This document shows, in pieces, positions 52,098 to 61,233 of a stretch of DNA of 64,000 bases (within the stretch, counting starts at the first letter, position 1; each line of letters begins with the position of its first letter). The DNA is from UBA5336 sp038526245. GTDB lineage: Bacteria > Pseudomonadota > Alphaproteobacteria > Caulobacterales > Hyphomonadaceae. Position numbers and translations under genes: made by a program. The notes under the pieces were generated by a model that worked only from the letters and a program-made list of their open reading frames with translations, did not search any database and was not told where the DNA came from. The stretch is from the NCBI GenBank assembly GCA_038526245.1, contig JBCBGZ010000007.1:15294-79293 (forward strand), in the 5' to 3' direction.

Positions 52098-52517
52098 ATG
52101 AAACCTATCTTCTTAGTGGCTATTGCCTTGGTGGCTGCACCCATATCCGCCAGCGCGGACACCATCACCTTGCCGCCGGGACTTTGGAATTATGACGGCA
52201 CGGCCACGCTGGGCCTGGCAGAGCTTCGCGAAAGCGGTGAAGAATGCATGCAGGCGGGGCAATCGACCTATGATCTGAATAAGGTTGCTCGGTCCATCGC
52301 GCCGGGATGTGAACTCGCTGCAGCCACGTCCACAGGAGATGGCGTCACTTTCTCAATCGCTTGTACGGGCGATGTGAAGGGCGAGCTGGAAGGCGAGTTT
52401 TCGTTTACCCAGGATGCCGCCGCCCTTGAAGCGATGGGTTGGACGGGAACGCCAGACGCACGCGTGCCCCTGGAGGTCACCGCAACGGCAACGCGCGTAG
52501 CCGAGACATGCCAATAG
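52098..52517 (+). CDS. DUF3617-like secreted protein
   Basis: The 139-residue product begins with a signal peptide ending ASA-DTI. The mature part has the DUF3617-type start LPPGLWNYDG, then EECMQAG, GCELAAAT and FSIACTGD, with four conserved Cys expected to form two disulfides. It is periplasmic and of unknown role. It overlaps the next small gene by 10 bases. Confidence 0.75.
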   Translation: MKPIFLVAIALVAAPISASADTITLPPGLWNYDGTATLGLAELRESGEECMQAGQSTYDLNKVARSIAPGCELAAATSTGDGVTFSIACTGDVKGELEGEFSFTQDAAALEAMGWTGTPDARVPLEVTATATRVAETCQ

Positions 52518-52783
52518 ATCATTTGGGTGCGTTCCTGAGTGCTCTGAAAGCACTTCCGAAGGGATATTCAACCGGAGACTATGCCGGCGCATCGTGGGGT
52601 GTCACGGTTGAGCGCAGCGAAGATGGACGCCGGGTCAAACTCTACGGTGAGGCGCTTGGCGGCGCGGATCATGTCAGTTTCAATCTCTATGTCGTGGGAG
52701 GGGAACCGAGGCTGAAGCCTTGCGAGATGCCAGAGCGTAAAGTGGTGGCATTTGTTCTCGACTATACCCCGTCAACGGTTTGA
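52508..52783 (+). CDS. Small hypothetical protein
   Basis: The 91-residue product begins MPIDHLGAFLSAL and contains GDYAGASWGVTVERSEDGRRVKLYGEALGG, with a compact alpha+beta look and no membrane segment. I do not recognise it. The ATG lies 10 bases inside the end of the DUF3617-like gene, which suggests coupling. Its 3' end overlaps the convergent msrA gene by 22 bases. Codon use agrees with a real gene. Confidence 0.65.
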   Translation: MPIDHLGAFLSALKALPKGYSTGDYAGASWGVTVERSEDGRRVKLYGEALGGADHVSFNLYVVGGEPRLKPCEMPERKVVAFVLDYTPSTV

Positions 52784-53268
52784 GCCGCGAAACGCTGGCG
52801 GATCATTGCGAGCTTGGGGTCAATGTAAGTCTTGCAGAACGGGCGATCGGGGCGTGTGGCGTAGTAGTTCTGAAACTGCGGCTGTGACGGCCTGAAGCCG
52901 CGATGGCGCAGGACGAGCGTGACGAGTGGAGCGTCGAACGCTGGTTGTTCCCTTGCGAGGGCGAGTGTTGCCGCTTGTGCCTGAATCTCATCGGAAACAT
53001 AGATCGCGCTGCGATACTTCCCGCGCATTTTGTGGGCCGATGTGGCGGCGTGGGTGCGCAGGTGAACAGCGATCAGGACGTCGAACGCGATCGTGTCCGG
53101 ATCAAAGTAAACGATGACCGCTTCAGACCAGCCATCATGGGGCGCCTCGGAGCGGCAAAAGCCCTGATCGACACGGGAAACGCCGCGCAGGGTCTGGAAG
53201 ACGGCTTCGGTGCACCAGTGACATCCGCCACCGAAGCCGACTTTGAGAGGGCCTCGATCAGCCGCCAA
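52762..53268 (-). CDS. msrA: Peptide-methionine (S)-S-oxide reductase MsrA
   Basis: The 168-residue product has the active-site loop GGGCHWCTEAVFQ with C16 as the nucleophile. The usual GCFWG is changed to GCHWC, which adds a second Cys (C19). It repairs oxidised methionine with thioredoxin as reductant. A recycling Cys sits in the C-terminal KTYID region (FCKTY). Its start overlaps the end of the PiT-like gene by 11 bases, so it is the downstream gene of that unit. Confidence 0.87.
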   Translation of the reverse strand: MAADRGPLKVGFGGGCHWCTEAVFQTLRGVSRVDQGFCRSEAPHDGWSEAVIVYFDPDTIAFDVLIAVHLRTHAATSAHKMRGKYRSAIYVSDEIQAQAATLALAREQPAFDAPLVTLVLRHRGFRPSQPQFQNYYATRPDRPFCKTYIDPKLAMIRQRFAAQTVDGV

Positions 53269-54376
53269 GACCGAAGAAGTTCGGCAATTGACCGGTCGCA
53301 GCCCAGGGCATGCCGACGGCCAGTACGATGGAAATGATCAGGCCGATGAAGGCCCGGAACGCGTCGGTGCCCACATCGAATGCCGCCGCCCCGCGGGTAC
53401 GCAGGTCCGTGACAAAGGAGATGGCGAGTTCCCGGCCTGCCAGCAGGCCCAGGAACACCCAGGTCGTACTCATGGGCACGTTGTTCAGCTCTTTGAAATA
53501 GTAGAGGACAATCGCGTAGATCAGGTCGACAATCGTGGCGGAGCGTACGTCAATCGTGTTGGTTTTTGACAAAACGATCTGCTGTATTTCACCGCCGCGC
53601 GTGGCAAAGACATAGGCCGTCATCATCGCCATGATGATGGCGCCAGCCACAACAACAAAGGGTGAGAACACCATCATCTGAACGCTGCCATCCGCGGCCA
53701 GAACGGCCTCGCGCGGCATGAACACGAAGATGTTGGCAAAGTCCTGCTGGAGCCAGGTGAACCAGAGGAACCCGGTGGTGAGCCACTGGAACACGCTCCA
53801 CATGGGATGGCGGTGTTCGTCATGGTCGGTGCGGCCCACCCACGTTTCCCAGAGCCTGGACACCAGGAGCCAGATCACCGCGCCGGCGGCAAAGGCTACG
53901 GCGTAACCCGTGAGGGATTTGATGAGCATCTGCTCCATCTTGCCCTCTGTCGCCGCCCCGCCTGTGAAGGCGAAGACCGTGAGAACAAGGAAGGTGGTCG
54001 ACACCGGAATGCCAAAGCGCGTGAGGAAGAGAAGAACAATCGGCGGAAGCGCATGGTACCACTTGATCCCGTCTTCCGGGTAGGGGATGCCATTCAGCTT
54101 CCCGTCAGCCAATCCACCGTCAAACCCACCGAAAAAGCCCGCCAGGGCGCCCATGCCCTGGGCTTCGAAATAGTTGGAAAGCTGAAGTCCGAACTGGTTG
54201 GTGAGCAGCGCAACGACCATGATGCCCGCCGCGAAAATCCACAGCAGCCACCAGGGCCTGTGGGAGTTCGACGCCAGAAACGTTCCAAGCGTCTGAATTG
54301 AGTCGTTGGCGATCACGGCATAGGCCGCAAACAGGAAACCAACGATCGCAAGAATTTCGTAGCCGCCAATGGACAT
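53258..54376 (-). CDS. PiT-like inorganic phosphate/ion transporter family protein
   Basis: The 372-residue product has about ten helices with the internal duplication of the PiT family: IANDSIQTLGTFLAS near the start (the GxNDxxxxxGT element) and two P-x-STT motifs (GIPVSTTFLVL near 130 and NNVPMSTTWVFLG near 300). PiT members cotransport phosphate with cations, but this divergent branch may use another anion. It overlaps msrA downstream. It is divergent from the epimerase-like gene. Confidence 0.75.
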   Translation of the reverse strand: MSIGGYEILAIVGFLFAAYAVIANDSIQTLGTFLASNSHRPWWLLWIFAAGIMVVALLTNQFGLQLSNYFEAQGMGALAGFFGGFDGGLADGKLNGIPYPEDGIKWYHALPPIVLLFLTRFGIPVSTTFLVLTVFAFTGGAATEGKMEQMLIKSLTGYAVAFAAGAVIWLLVSRLWETWVGRTDHDEHRHPMWSVFQWLTTGFLWFTWLQQDFANIFVFMPREAVLAADGSVQMMVFSPFVVVAGAIIMAMMTAYVFATRGGEIQQIVLSKTNTIDVRSATIVDLIYAIVLYYFKELNNVPMSTTWVFLGLLAGRELAISFVTDLRTRGAAAFDVGTDAFRAFIGLIISIVLAVGMPWAATGQLPNFFGLGG

Positions 54377-54524
54377 GGGCTGCTCCCCTCAGGCTAATTT
54401 GTGCTGCAGTCCGCCCCGGCGGCCCGCCCTCATACACAAAACCGCGTAACAATTCAGTCGGCGATTGGCGAGAGGAAAGACTGCAACACTTTTCGTCCTG
54501 CGCGCCTCATCTTAGGAGGGACGT

Positions 54525-55403
54525 ATGCATGTTCTCGTCGTCGGTGCGGGCCGGCCCCTCGGGGCTCAAATCGCGCTCAATCTCTTGAAGGCGGGTCACC
54601 GCGTCACGGCCACGCGGCACCAACGCCGGAATTTCGATGCCGTTCTGGAAGCGGCGGGTGCTGAATTGGCGTCGCTGAACCTGCGCGATCTAGAGGCGGT
54701 GGATGCGCTTGCGCCGGGCCTGGACGCAGCGATCCTTGTCCCCATTCTCAGCCTGTCAGGCCCCGCAGCCCAGCGCCTCGGCGAGAAGGGACTTTCGCGC
54801 GGTGTCGTGTTTTCGTCCAACAATTTGAGCGTTGCGCCGGAAGCGCCGGTCTATCAGGAGCTTGCCAAAGCAGAAGCAGCACTGCTTGAAACAGCGCCGG
54901 ATTGGGCGGTCCTGCGACCGACCATGATTTACGGCCATCTGGGAAGCGATGCGCTTGCAGGGCTGATGCGCCGCGTCGCATCGGCTAAATTCCTGCCCAT
55001 CCCCGGCAGCGGACGGGCGCTCCAGCAACCCCTCCATATCGATGACCTGACGCGACTTTCGTGCGCCCTGGTCACGGGGGAGTGGCGTGGTCGGGGCGTT
55101 TTGCCCGTTGGCGGCCCTGACGTGCTGAGCCAGGCAGACTTGTTGAGGGCGGTGTGCGAGGCGCTGGGTCGGACGCCGATCATCATGCGCCTGCCCGCCT
55201 CGCCCGCTCGCCTCGTCGCGCGCCTTGCACATGGGCTGGGCGTGAAACTCCCGCTCGACCAGCATCAACTCGCGCGGATCGACAGAGACAAGCACGTTCA
55301 GGAGCCTGCAGGTATTCCAGAGGCGTTCTTGCCCACGACAGACCTTGGAGACGCGCTAAGGGATATGGCGCGGCGCCTGAACCTTATTCCACCAGATCGC
55401 TGA
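54525..55403 (+). CDS. NAD(P)-dependent epimerase/NmrA-like protein
   Basis: The 292-residue atypical short-chain dehydrogenase starts with the nucleotide motif VLVVGAGRPLGAQIAL. An active-site Tyr region is present in VYQELAKAEAAL, with VLRPTMIYG following. It resembles the NDUFA9/NmrA-like subfamily, which can be a respiratory-complex assembly factor or a redox sensor. AGGAGG precedes the ATG. Its 3' end overlaps the convergent EamA gene by 20 bases. Confidence 0.85.
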   Translation: MHVLVVGAGRPLGAQIALNLLKAGHRVTATRHQRRNFDAVLEAAGAELASLNLRDLEAVDALAPGLDAAILVPILSLSGPAAQRLGEKGLSRGVVFSSNNLSVAPEAPVYQELAKAEAALLETAPDWAVLRPTMIYGHLGSDALAGLMRRVASAKFLPIPGSGRALQQPLHIDDLTRLSCALVTGEWRGRGVLPVGGPDVLSQADLLRAVCEALGRTPIIMRLPASPARLVARLAHGLGVKLPLDQHQLARIDRDKHVQEPAGIPEAFLPTTDLGDALRDMARRLNLIPPDR

Positions 55404-56316
55404 CCGGTTGGCGTGCGGCCTTCCGTGTCTCAAACCGGCTCTCAAATGCCACGAGCAGACAGGCCGCAATGATGATGACGGCGCCGAGATAAAGCTGCCA
55501 GCCGGGCACTTCGCCAAAGATGATCCACCCAAAAAAGGCGCTCCATATGAGCGCTGTATACTCCAGCGGGGCTAGGCGCTGGGCCGGGGCGCGGCCGTAG
55601 GCGATGGTGAACATCCACCATATGCCGAGACCGAAGAAGCCCAGCGCGGCCAGCACCGGGAATTGGGAAACGGTGGGCGCGTCCCCCACCACAAATAACG
55701 CGGGCAGGCCGATGATGGCAGGCAAAACATTGGCGAGCATCACAATGGTCAGCGTGTCTTCCTTTTGGGCGCGCATTCGCAGCAAGACAATGGAGGTCGC
55801 ATATGTGACCGCCGACAACAGCACGGACGCGGCGCCGAGCATGCGGTTTCCGTCCGGTGGCCCGCCGCCTGTCTCGCCCGAAAGGGTGATCGCGGCCCCT
55901 GCGAATCCGACTATCGCCGCCACGACGCTGACGGCGCCGAACTTTTCTCCCAGAAGGATTCTGGCAATCGGCGCGATCATCAGGGCCGCGGTGAACCCCA
56001 TCACAGTGGCTTCTGCCAGGCCAAGCTGGGTGAGCGCGAAGAAAAAGCTCATGGCAGCGACCAGGTGGATGGCCCCGCGCATGGTGTGAAACCGCCAGGC
56101 TTCCCAGCGTGGCCAGGGCCGGCGCATCGCGAGAAAAATTCCGAGCCCGTAGAGTCCGCCGAAGATGAACCGCCACACGGTCAGGATCACCACGTTGATG
56201 TCTGCCGTCAGGTACTTCACGCAAACGTCTATCAGGCAGCCCGACAAAACACCCACCGCTGCGATCAACAGCGGTGAGGCCTGGTTTCGTGCGGGTGGGG
56301 GCGATGGTTCCATCAC
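55384..56316 (-). CDS. DMT-family transporter (EamA)
   Basis: The 310-residue inner-membrane protein has ten helices in two EamA repeats, with typical segments AATVMGFTAALMIAPIARILLGEKFG and PLEYTALIWSAFFGWIIFGEVP (quoted as representative parts FTAALMIAPIARILLGE and FGWIIFGE). It is an exporter or importer of small metabolites of unknown type. The start may be the second Met. It is convergent with the epimerase-like gene. Confidence 0.9.
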   Translation of the reverse strand: MMEPSPPPARNQASPLLIAAVGVLSGCLIDVCVKYLTADINVVILTVWRFIFGGLYGLGIFLAMRRPWPRWEAWRFHTMRGAIHLVAAMSFFFALTQLGLAEATVMGFTAALMIAPIARILLGEKFGAVSVVAAIVGFAGAAITLSGETGGGPPDGNRMLGAASVLLSAVTYATSIVLLRMRAQKEDTLTIVMLANVLPAIIGLPALFVVGDAPTVSQFPVLAALGFFGLGIWWMFTIAYGRAPAQRLAPLEYTALIWSAFFGWIIFGEVPGWQLYLGAVIIIAACLLVAFESRFETRKAARQPVSDLVE

Positions 56317-56360
56317 CCCCGCTTCGGCGTGAACCGCGCCCGCGTCAAGCCGGGAGACGT

Positions 56361-57203
56361 CTACTCCGCGGCCACGGGAGGCTGGCCTGTCTTGCGCGCG
56401 GCCTTCATCTCCATGTCACGGGCCAGCTGGCGCTCCAGTCGCTCGTGATAATCGGCGTGCTCGGTGCCCATCCACTTGTCCCACCAGGTGAAGTAGAAGC
56501 CGAAATTCGCCGAGCCGCGCTCGTGGTGCATGTCGTGGTGGGTTACCGTGGTGAGCCATCCCAGCACGGGCAGCTTCGCCCAACTGCGCGGCATGATCTC
56601 ATATCCGGCATGGCTCGACGCGTTTTTGAAGATCATGATGGTCATCACGATGTAGATCGCATCATTGTGGATCGGAATGAGCAGCACGGCCGTCGGCAGG
56701 AAGCTGAAATTCACCACGGCCTCCAGCGGGGCGAAATTGTAGGCCGTGAAGGGTGTCGGGTTGTGGCTGCGGTGGTGGGTCATGTGGAAATAGCGGTAGA
56801 GCGACCGGTGATGCATGGCCCGGTGGGTCCAGTAGAAGTACGCGTCATGCAGGACAATGTAGAGGGGTACGGACAGCCAGAAATAGATCTGTCCAGAGAT
56901 CGTGCTCGCTTCGCCCTTGTAGATCTGGAACATGCTGGCGATGGGCCCATTGAACAGCACGGTATTCATTGCCGCGAAGACGACGACCGTTTTGGCTGAG
57001 TTCTTCAGCTCCATGGCGATTTGCTGGAGCTGGCGGCGCCGCGGCGAGGCCGCGCGGATCTTCCGTCCCTTGATGAAGTGGCTGACGATGAACCACAGGC
57101 CCACCAGTGTAGCCAACGTCCCCATCAGGTATCGTTTGGTCTCGAACTCGATGCTGTCTAAGACTTTCGGCATCATTTCCGTCAGTAGCGATGCGATTTC
57201 CAT
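56361..57203 (-). CDS. Sterol-desaturase/fatty-acid-hydroxylase family membrane protein
   Basis: The 280-residue membrane diiron oxygenase has the eight-histidine motif set: HDAYFYWTH, HRAMHH, HMTHHRSHN and THHDMHH. Members hydroxylate or desaturate lipids, sterols or carotenoids. ATG at 57203 has GAGGAG 7 bases upstream; the frame is open from 57272. It lies 94 bases downstream of a membrane-anchored AraC regulator on the same strand, which may control it. The substrate is unknown. Confidence 0.92.
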   Translation of the reverse strand: MEIASLLTEMMPKVLDSIEFETKRYLMGTLATLVGLWFIVSHFIKGRKIRAASPRRRQLQQIAMELKNSAKTVVVFAAMNTVLFNGPIASMFQIYKGEASTISGQIYFWLSVPLYIVLHDAYFYWTHRAMHHRSLYRYFHMTHHRSHNPTPFTAYNFAPLEAVVNFSFLPTAVLLIPIHNDAIYIVMTIMIFKNASSHAGYEIMPRSWAKLPVLGWLTTVTHHDMHHERGSANFGFYFTWWDKWMGTEHADYHERLERQLARDMEMKAARKTGQPPVAAE

Positions 57204-57297
57204 GATGGGTCTCCTCTCTTTGGATGAGGAAACCGTGTCAGAACGTCGGTGTCGGGGCTGCGCAAATCCCAATAATGGCAGGCGATTTCGAAATTGA

Positions 57298-58383
57298 TCA
57301 GCTTTTTTCGGGATCGCTCATCCGCGCGCCAAGAACCCGCGCACGATACTCGCTGGGCGTTACGCCTTCCGAGGCTTTGAAGGCGCGGTTGAACGGCGCC
57401 AGCGAGTTGTAGCCTGCATCCATGGCGATGGTTAGCACCGGCAACCGGGCCCGTTCGGGGTCTTCCAGAACGGTCTTCGCGTATCCAAGACGATAGTGGT
57501 TCAGGAAGGACGCGAAATTACGATAGCCGAGCCCCTGATTGATGATCGCCCGCAACTGATGTTCCGGCACCTCGATTTTGCGTGCGAGTGAGGCAATCGT
57601 CAGCCCCTGCTGGAGAAAGGCGCCATCCTCCATCGCGCTGATCAGCCGGGCATGGGACGCGGAATCCTTCGGATCGATGGCCGGCGCCACAGGTTGGGCG
57701 GGCGTGACCGTTTCAAACTTGAAGTCTTCAGGATTGATCCGGAGGAACCAGAGCGAGCCGAACATGATCATCGGCCAGATCGTCACCACGCGCAGCGTCG
57801 ACATCCAGGCGGGATCATCTGTCAGGGGGTACAGGATGAATTTCGCCGTTTCCCCCGTGATCACGAGCAGCGCAGTGACGGCTACGCCCAGCGTGAACCA
57901 GAGGCGGGTGCGCCGACGCCGCTCGACAAGGTCATCGCTGAACCCGGAGATCGCTGTCCACAAGAGATGTGCCAGCGCTCCAAAAGCGATAATTCGGTTG
58001 GCGGCATAGCCCAGATAACGGCCGGGATTCCAATCAAGCTGAAGGCTCACCTGGGTGGACATGAGTGCGATATACGTTGCAGCAAGGACGCCCCAGTGGA
58101 GCCGACCCAGGCGAAAATCATCCTGGTACAACGACAAGCCAAACAGCCAGAGCATCACCAGATTTGGGATGTGCAGGAACCAGAATAGGTAGGCGACCTC
58201 GCGCGGGAACTGGCCATACATTGAAGGCATCATGGTGTTGACCAACATTGCGGACAAAACCAGGCACAGCGCTGCGGCCAGACGTGCCTGAAGCAGCCGT
58301 CGGGCATCCCTAAGGGCCAGCACGCCGGTCAGGCAGAGCAGGGTGATTGCAGAAAACCGCAGAGCTGCATCGAGTATCAGCAT
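57298..58383 (-). CDS. Membrane-anchored AraC-family regulator
   Basis: The 361-residue product has about seven N-terminal transmembrane helices (to about residue 220) and a C-terminal AraC-type helix-turn-helix (about 260-350; LTIASLARKIEVPEHQLRAIIN, then FNRAFKASEGVTPSEYRAR, quoted as key parts). This layout suggests a sensor that binds DNA from the membrane. It precedes the sterol-desaturase gene on the same strand. The start ATG at 58383 fits the first helix. Confidence 0.88.
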   Translation of the reverse strand: MLILDAALRFSAITLLCLTGVLALRDARRLLQARLAAALCLVLSAMLVNTMMPSMYGQFPREVAYLFWFLHIPNLVMLWLFGLSLYQDDFRLGRLHWGVLAATYIALMSTQVSLQLDWNPGRYLGYAANRIIAFGALAHLLWTAISGFSDDLVERRRRTRLWFTLGVAVTALLVITGETAKFILYPLTDDPAWMSTLRVVTIWPMIMFGSLWFLRINPEDFKFETVTPAQPVAPAIDPKDSASHARLISAMEDGAFLQQGLTIASLARKIEVPEHQLRAIINQGLGYRNFASFLNHYRLGYAKTVLEDPERARLPVLTIAMDAGYNSLAPFNRAFKASEGVTPSEYRARVLGARMSDPEKS

Positions 58384-58558
58384 TACCTAGGCGTGCGCGA
58401 AATCATGCGCAGACGTCAAGCGAGGCTGTGCCCGCCCCCTCACGAAATGTGTCGCTGGGCCGTGATCGTGTGAATTGAGCGCCCTTAAAAAGCCGTCTAT
58501 CGACGCTGCAATTGCGAAAAGCGCTGCGGGGGCGGCGACGTGTCAGGAGTAGCTGCCC

Positions 58559-60391
58559 ATGTGCGGAATTGTCGGTATTTCGGGAAACAAGAGCGTGACG
58601 GAACGCCTCGTGCGGGGCCTGTCCCGGCTGGAATATCGGGGCTATGACAGTGCAGGCATCGCCGTTCTTGCCGATGATGGAACGCTGGTGCGACGACGGG
58701 CGCTAGGCAAGATTGCGGCCTTGCGCCAGGTGACCCAGGCCGACCCCGTCGATGGGCATCTGGGCATTGCCCACACGCGCTGGGCGACCCATGGCGCTCC
58801 CAGCGAAGCCAACGCCCACCCCCACAGATCAGGTCCTGTTGCGGTCGTGCACAATGGGATCATTGAGAATTTCCAGGACCATCGCGAGGCGCTGGAAAAG
58901 GCTGGCCACGTCTTCGAGTCCGAGACTGATAGCGAAGTGATTGCCCATCTTCTGGCCCGCGAGCTGGAAGATGGCGCAACGCCCCGCGACGCGATGGCGA
59001 CGGTGCTGCCGAACCTGCGGGGCGCCTTCGCCATTGCCGCGATCTTTGAGGGCGAAGACGGCGTGATGATTGGCGCGCGCAAGGGTTCGCCGCTTGTGTT
59101 GGGATACGGCGACGGGGAAATGTATCTGGGATCGGACGCCCTGGCGCTTGCCCCGTTCACGCGCACGCTCAGCTATCTGGAAGAGGGCGACTGGGTGGTT
59201 GTCACGCCGCAAAGCGCGGACATTTTCAATGAAGCTGGCGCGCCGGTGGAGCGGGCCATTGTCCAGAGTGCCGCCAGCGCGGCCATGGCCGAAAAGGGCG
59301 AATATGCCCACTTCATGCACAAGGAAATCCACGAACAGGCTGAAAGCCTGTCGCGCTCCCTGGCGCCCTATCTCGCCGCGGGCAGCGCGCAACTGACCGA
59401 GCAATCCAAAGCGTTGGGTGACGTGTTCAAGGGCGCTGACCGCGCTGTCGCCATCGGGTGCGGCACAGCCTATTACGCTGCGGCCACGGCGAAGTACTGG
59501 TTTGAGCAAGTCGCGCGTCTCCCGTTCGAGACCGATATTGCGTCGGAGTATCGCTATCGCGCGCCTGTCTTACCCACTACCGGCCCGGCCCTGTTCATCA
59601 GCCAGTCTGGCGAGACGGCGGATACGCTGGCCAGCCTGCGCCACTGCATCGAAGAGGGTGCCCCAACGCTCGGTGTGGTGAATGTGCCCGAAAGCTCGAT
59701 CGCGCGGGAAGTGACCGCCATGGCGCCGACGGCCGCAGGGCCGGAAATCGGCGTGGCCTCGACCAAGGCGTTTACCGCGCAATTGGCTGTTCTGGCGGCC
59801 CTCTCGGTGATTGCCGGCGCGGCGCGCGGCACGCTCGACGGGGCCGCCGTTGAGGCTCACGTGAAAGACTTGCTGGCGCTGCCACGTTTGGTCACCGAGG
59901 CGCTGGGCTGTGAAGACGAGGCCAAGGCCGTCGCCCCGCATCTCGTGGGCGCGAAACAGATCTTCTATCTCGGCCGGGGACCGTTCTTCCCCATCGCCCT
60001 GGAAGGCGCGCTGAAGCTGAAGGAAATCAGCTATATCCCGACCGAGGGCTTTGCCGCCGGGGAGCTGAAGCATGGCCCCATCGCCCTGATCGAGGAGGGC
60101 ACCCCCGTGCTGGTGGTGGCCCCGAATGACGCTCTGATCGAAAAAACCATCTCCAATATCCAGGAAGTGCGCGCGCGGGGAGCCGACGTGACCCTGATCA
60201 CGGATGAAGATGGCGCTGAGATCGGCGCCAGCGCGGCCCAGCGGACACTGGTTCTCCCCAAAGGCGGACTGTTGTCAGCCCCGATCATCATGACACTCGC
60301 CGTCCAGATGATTGCCTACCACACCGCTGTGGCCTGCGGCACGGACGTCGACCAACCCCGCAACCTCGCCAAATCTGTCACAGTCGAGTAG
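58559..60391 (+). CDS. glmS: Glutamine-fructose-6-phosphate aminotransferase GlmS
   Basis: The 610-residue product starts MCGIVGI with the catalytic Cys2 exposed after Met removal, and ENFQDHREALEKAGH in the glutaminase domain. Two SIS domains follow (SQSGETADTLASLRH, then YLGRGPFFPIALEGALKLKE) and the C-terminal DVDQPRNLAKSVTVE. It makes glucosamine-6-phosphate for peptidoglycan and LPS. AGGAG lies upstream of the ATG. No ribozyme-like leader is visible. Confidence 0.98.
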   Translation: MCGIVGISGNKSVTERLVRGLSRLEYRGYDSAGIAVLADDGTLVRRRALGKIAALRQVTQADPVDGHLGIAHTRWATHGAPSEANAHPHRSGPVAVVHNGIIENFQDHREALEKAGHVFESETDSEVIAHLLARELEDGATPRDAMATVLPNLRGAFAIAAIFEGEDGVMIGARKGSPLVLGYGDGEMYLGSDALALAPFTRTLSYLEEGDWVVVTPQSADIFNEAGAPVERAIVQSAASAAMAEKGEYAHFMHKEIHEQAESLSRSLAPYLAAGSAQLTEQSKALGDVFKGADRAVAIGCGTAYYAAATAKYWFEQVARLPFETDIASEYRYRAPVLPTTGPALFISQSGETADTLASLRHCIEEGAPTLGVVNVPESSIAREVTAMAPTAAGPEIGVASTKAFTAQLAVLAALSVIAGAARGTLDGAAVEAHVKDLLALPRLVTEALGCEDEAKAVAPHLVGAKQIFYLGRGPFFPIALEGALKLKEISYIPTEGFAAGELKHGPIALIEEGTPVLVVAPNDALIEKTISNIQEVRARGADVTLITDEDGAEIGASAAQRTLVLPKGGLLSAPIIMTLAVQMIAYHTAVACGTDVDQPRNLAKSVTVE

Positions 60392-60420
60392 GGCAGGGGA
60401 AACCTCAGCGGAGGCGCCCC

Positions 60421-61233
60421 TTGCGCACCCTCATTGTCGTTCCGGCCCGCTACGGCTCCACCCGGTTTCCCGGCAAACCCCTGCACGAGATTGCGGGTCA
60501 TACTTTGCTGGAGCGGGTCTACCGTATTGCCGCGTCCGTCGCTGGCACACACCCGAATGTTTCGGCTGTCGTCGCAACCGATGATGCACGGATTGAAGCC
60601 CACTGTGCAGACATAGGCGCCTCCAGCGTGATGACCTGCCCGGACTTGCCATCGGGCACGGACAGGGCTCTGGCCGCCGCGCGCATGCAGGACACCGCTC
60701 CGGATTTTGTTGTGAATCTCCAGGGCGATGCGCCGTTTACCCCGCCAGAGCAGGTCAGCGCTTTGATCTCGGCAGCGGCTGAAACCGGCGCGCCAGTTGT
60801 GACGCCTGTGGTGCGGCTCAGCTGGGAGGCCCTCGACACGGTGCGACAGCAAAAGAAGGCCCAGCCTTTCAGCGGGACAAGCTGCGTGCGCGGCGCGGAC
60901 GGACGGGCGTTCTGGTTTTCTAAAAACATCCTTCCCGCGATCCGTAAGGAGGATCGGTTGCGCGCGGACTCGCCGCTGTCCCCCGTGTTCCGCCATATCG
61001 GGCTTTACGGGTACACGCTGGCGGCGCTGGAACAGTTCATCACCGCCCCGGTCGGGCACTATGAGGCGCTCGAAGGGTTGGAGCAGCTTCGCTTTCTTGA
61101 GAACGGCATGGCCATTCAGACCATTGAAGTCGAGCCCACCAGCCGGTCCATGTGGGGCGTCGACACGCCGGAAGATGCGGCCTATGCCGAGGCCCTGATT
61201 GCCGAGCATGGCGACCCGCTGGAGGCGTTGTGA
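60421..61233 (+). CDS. kdsB: CMP-Kdo synthetase KdsB
   Basis: The 270-residue nucleotidyltransferase begins with VVPARYGSTRFPGKPL, the CTP-binding site of KdsB, and has VVATDDARIEAHC and NLQGDAPFTPPEQV. It activates Kdo with CTP for lipid A-Kdo assembly. The start is TTG at 60421 with GGAGG 6 bases upstream. It lies 29 bases after glmS. Its stop overlaps the ATG of the histidine-phosphatase-like gene. Confidence 0.95.
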   Translation: MRTLIVVPARYGSTRFPGKPLHEIAGHTLLERVYRIAASVAGTHPNVSAVVATDDARIEAHCADIGASSVMTCPDLPSGTDRALAAARMQDTAPDFVVNLQGDAPFTPPEQVSALISAAAETGAPVVTPVVRLSWEALDTVRQQKKAQPFSGTSCVRGADGRAFWFSKNILPAIRKEDRLRADSPLSPVFRHIGLYGYTLAALEQFITAPVGHYEALEGLEQLRFLENGMAIQTIEVEPTSRSMWGVDTPEDAAYAEALIAEHGDPLEAL

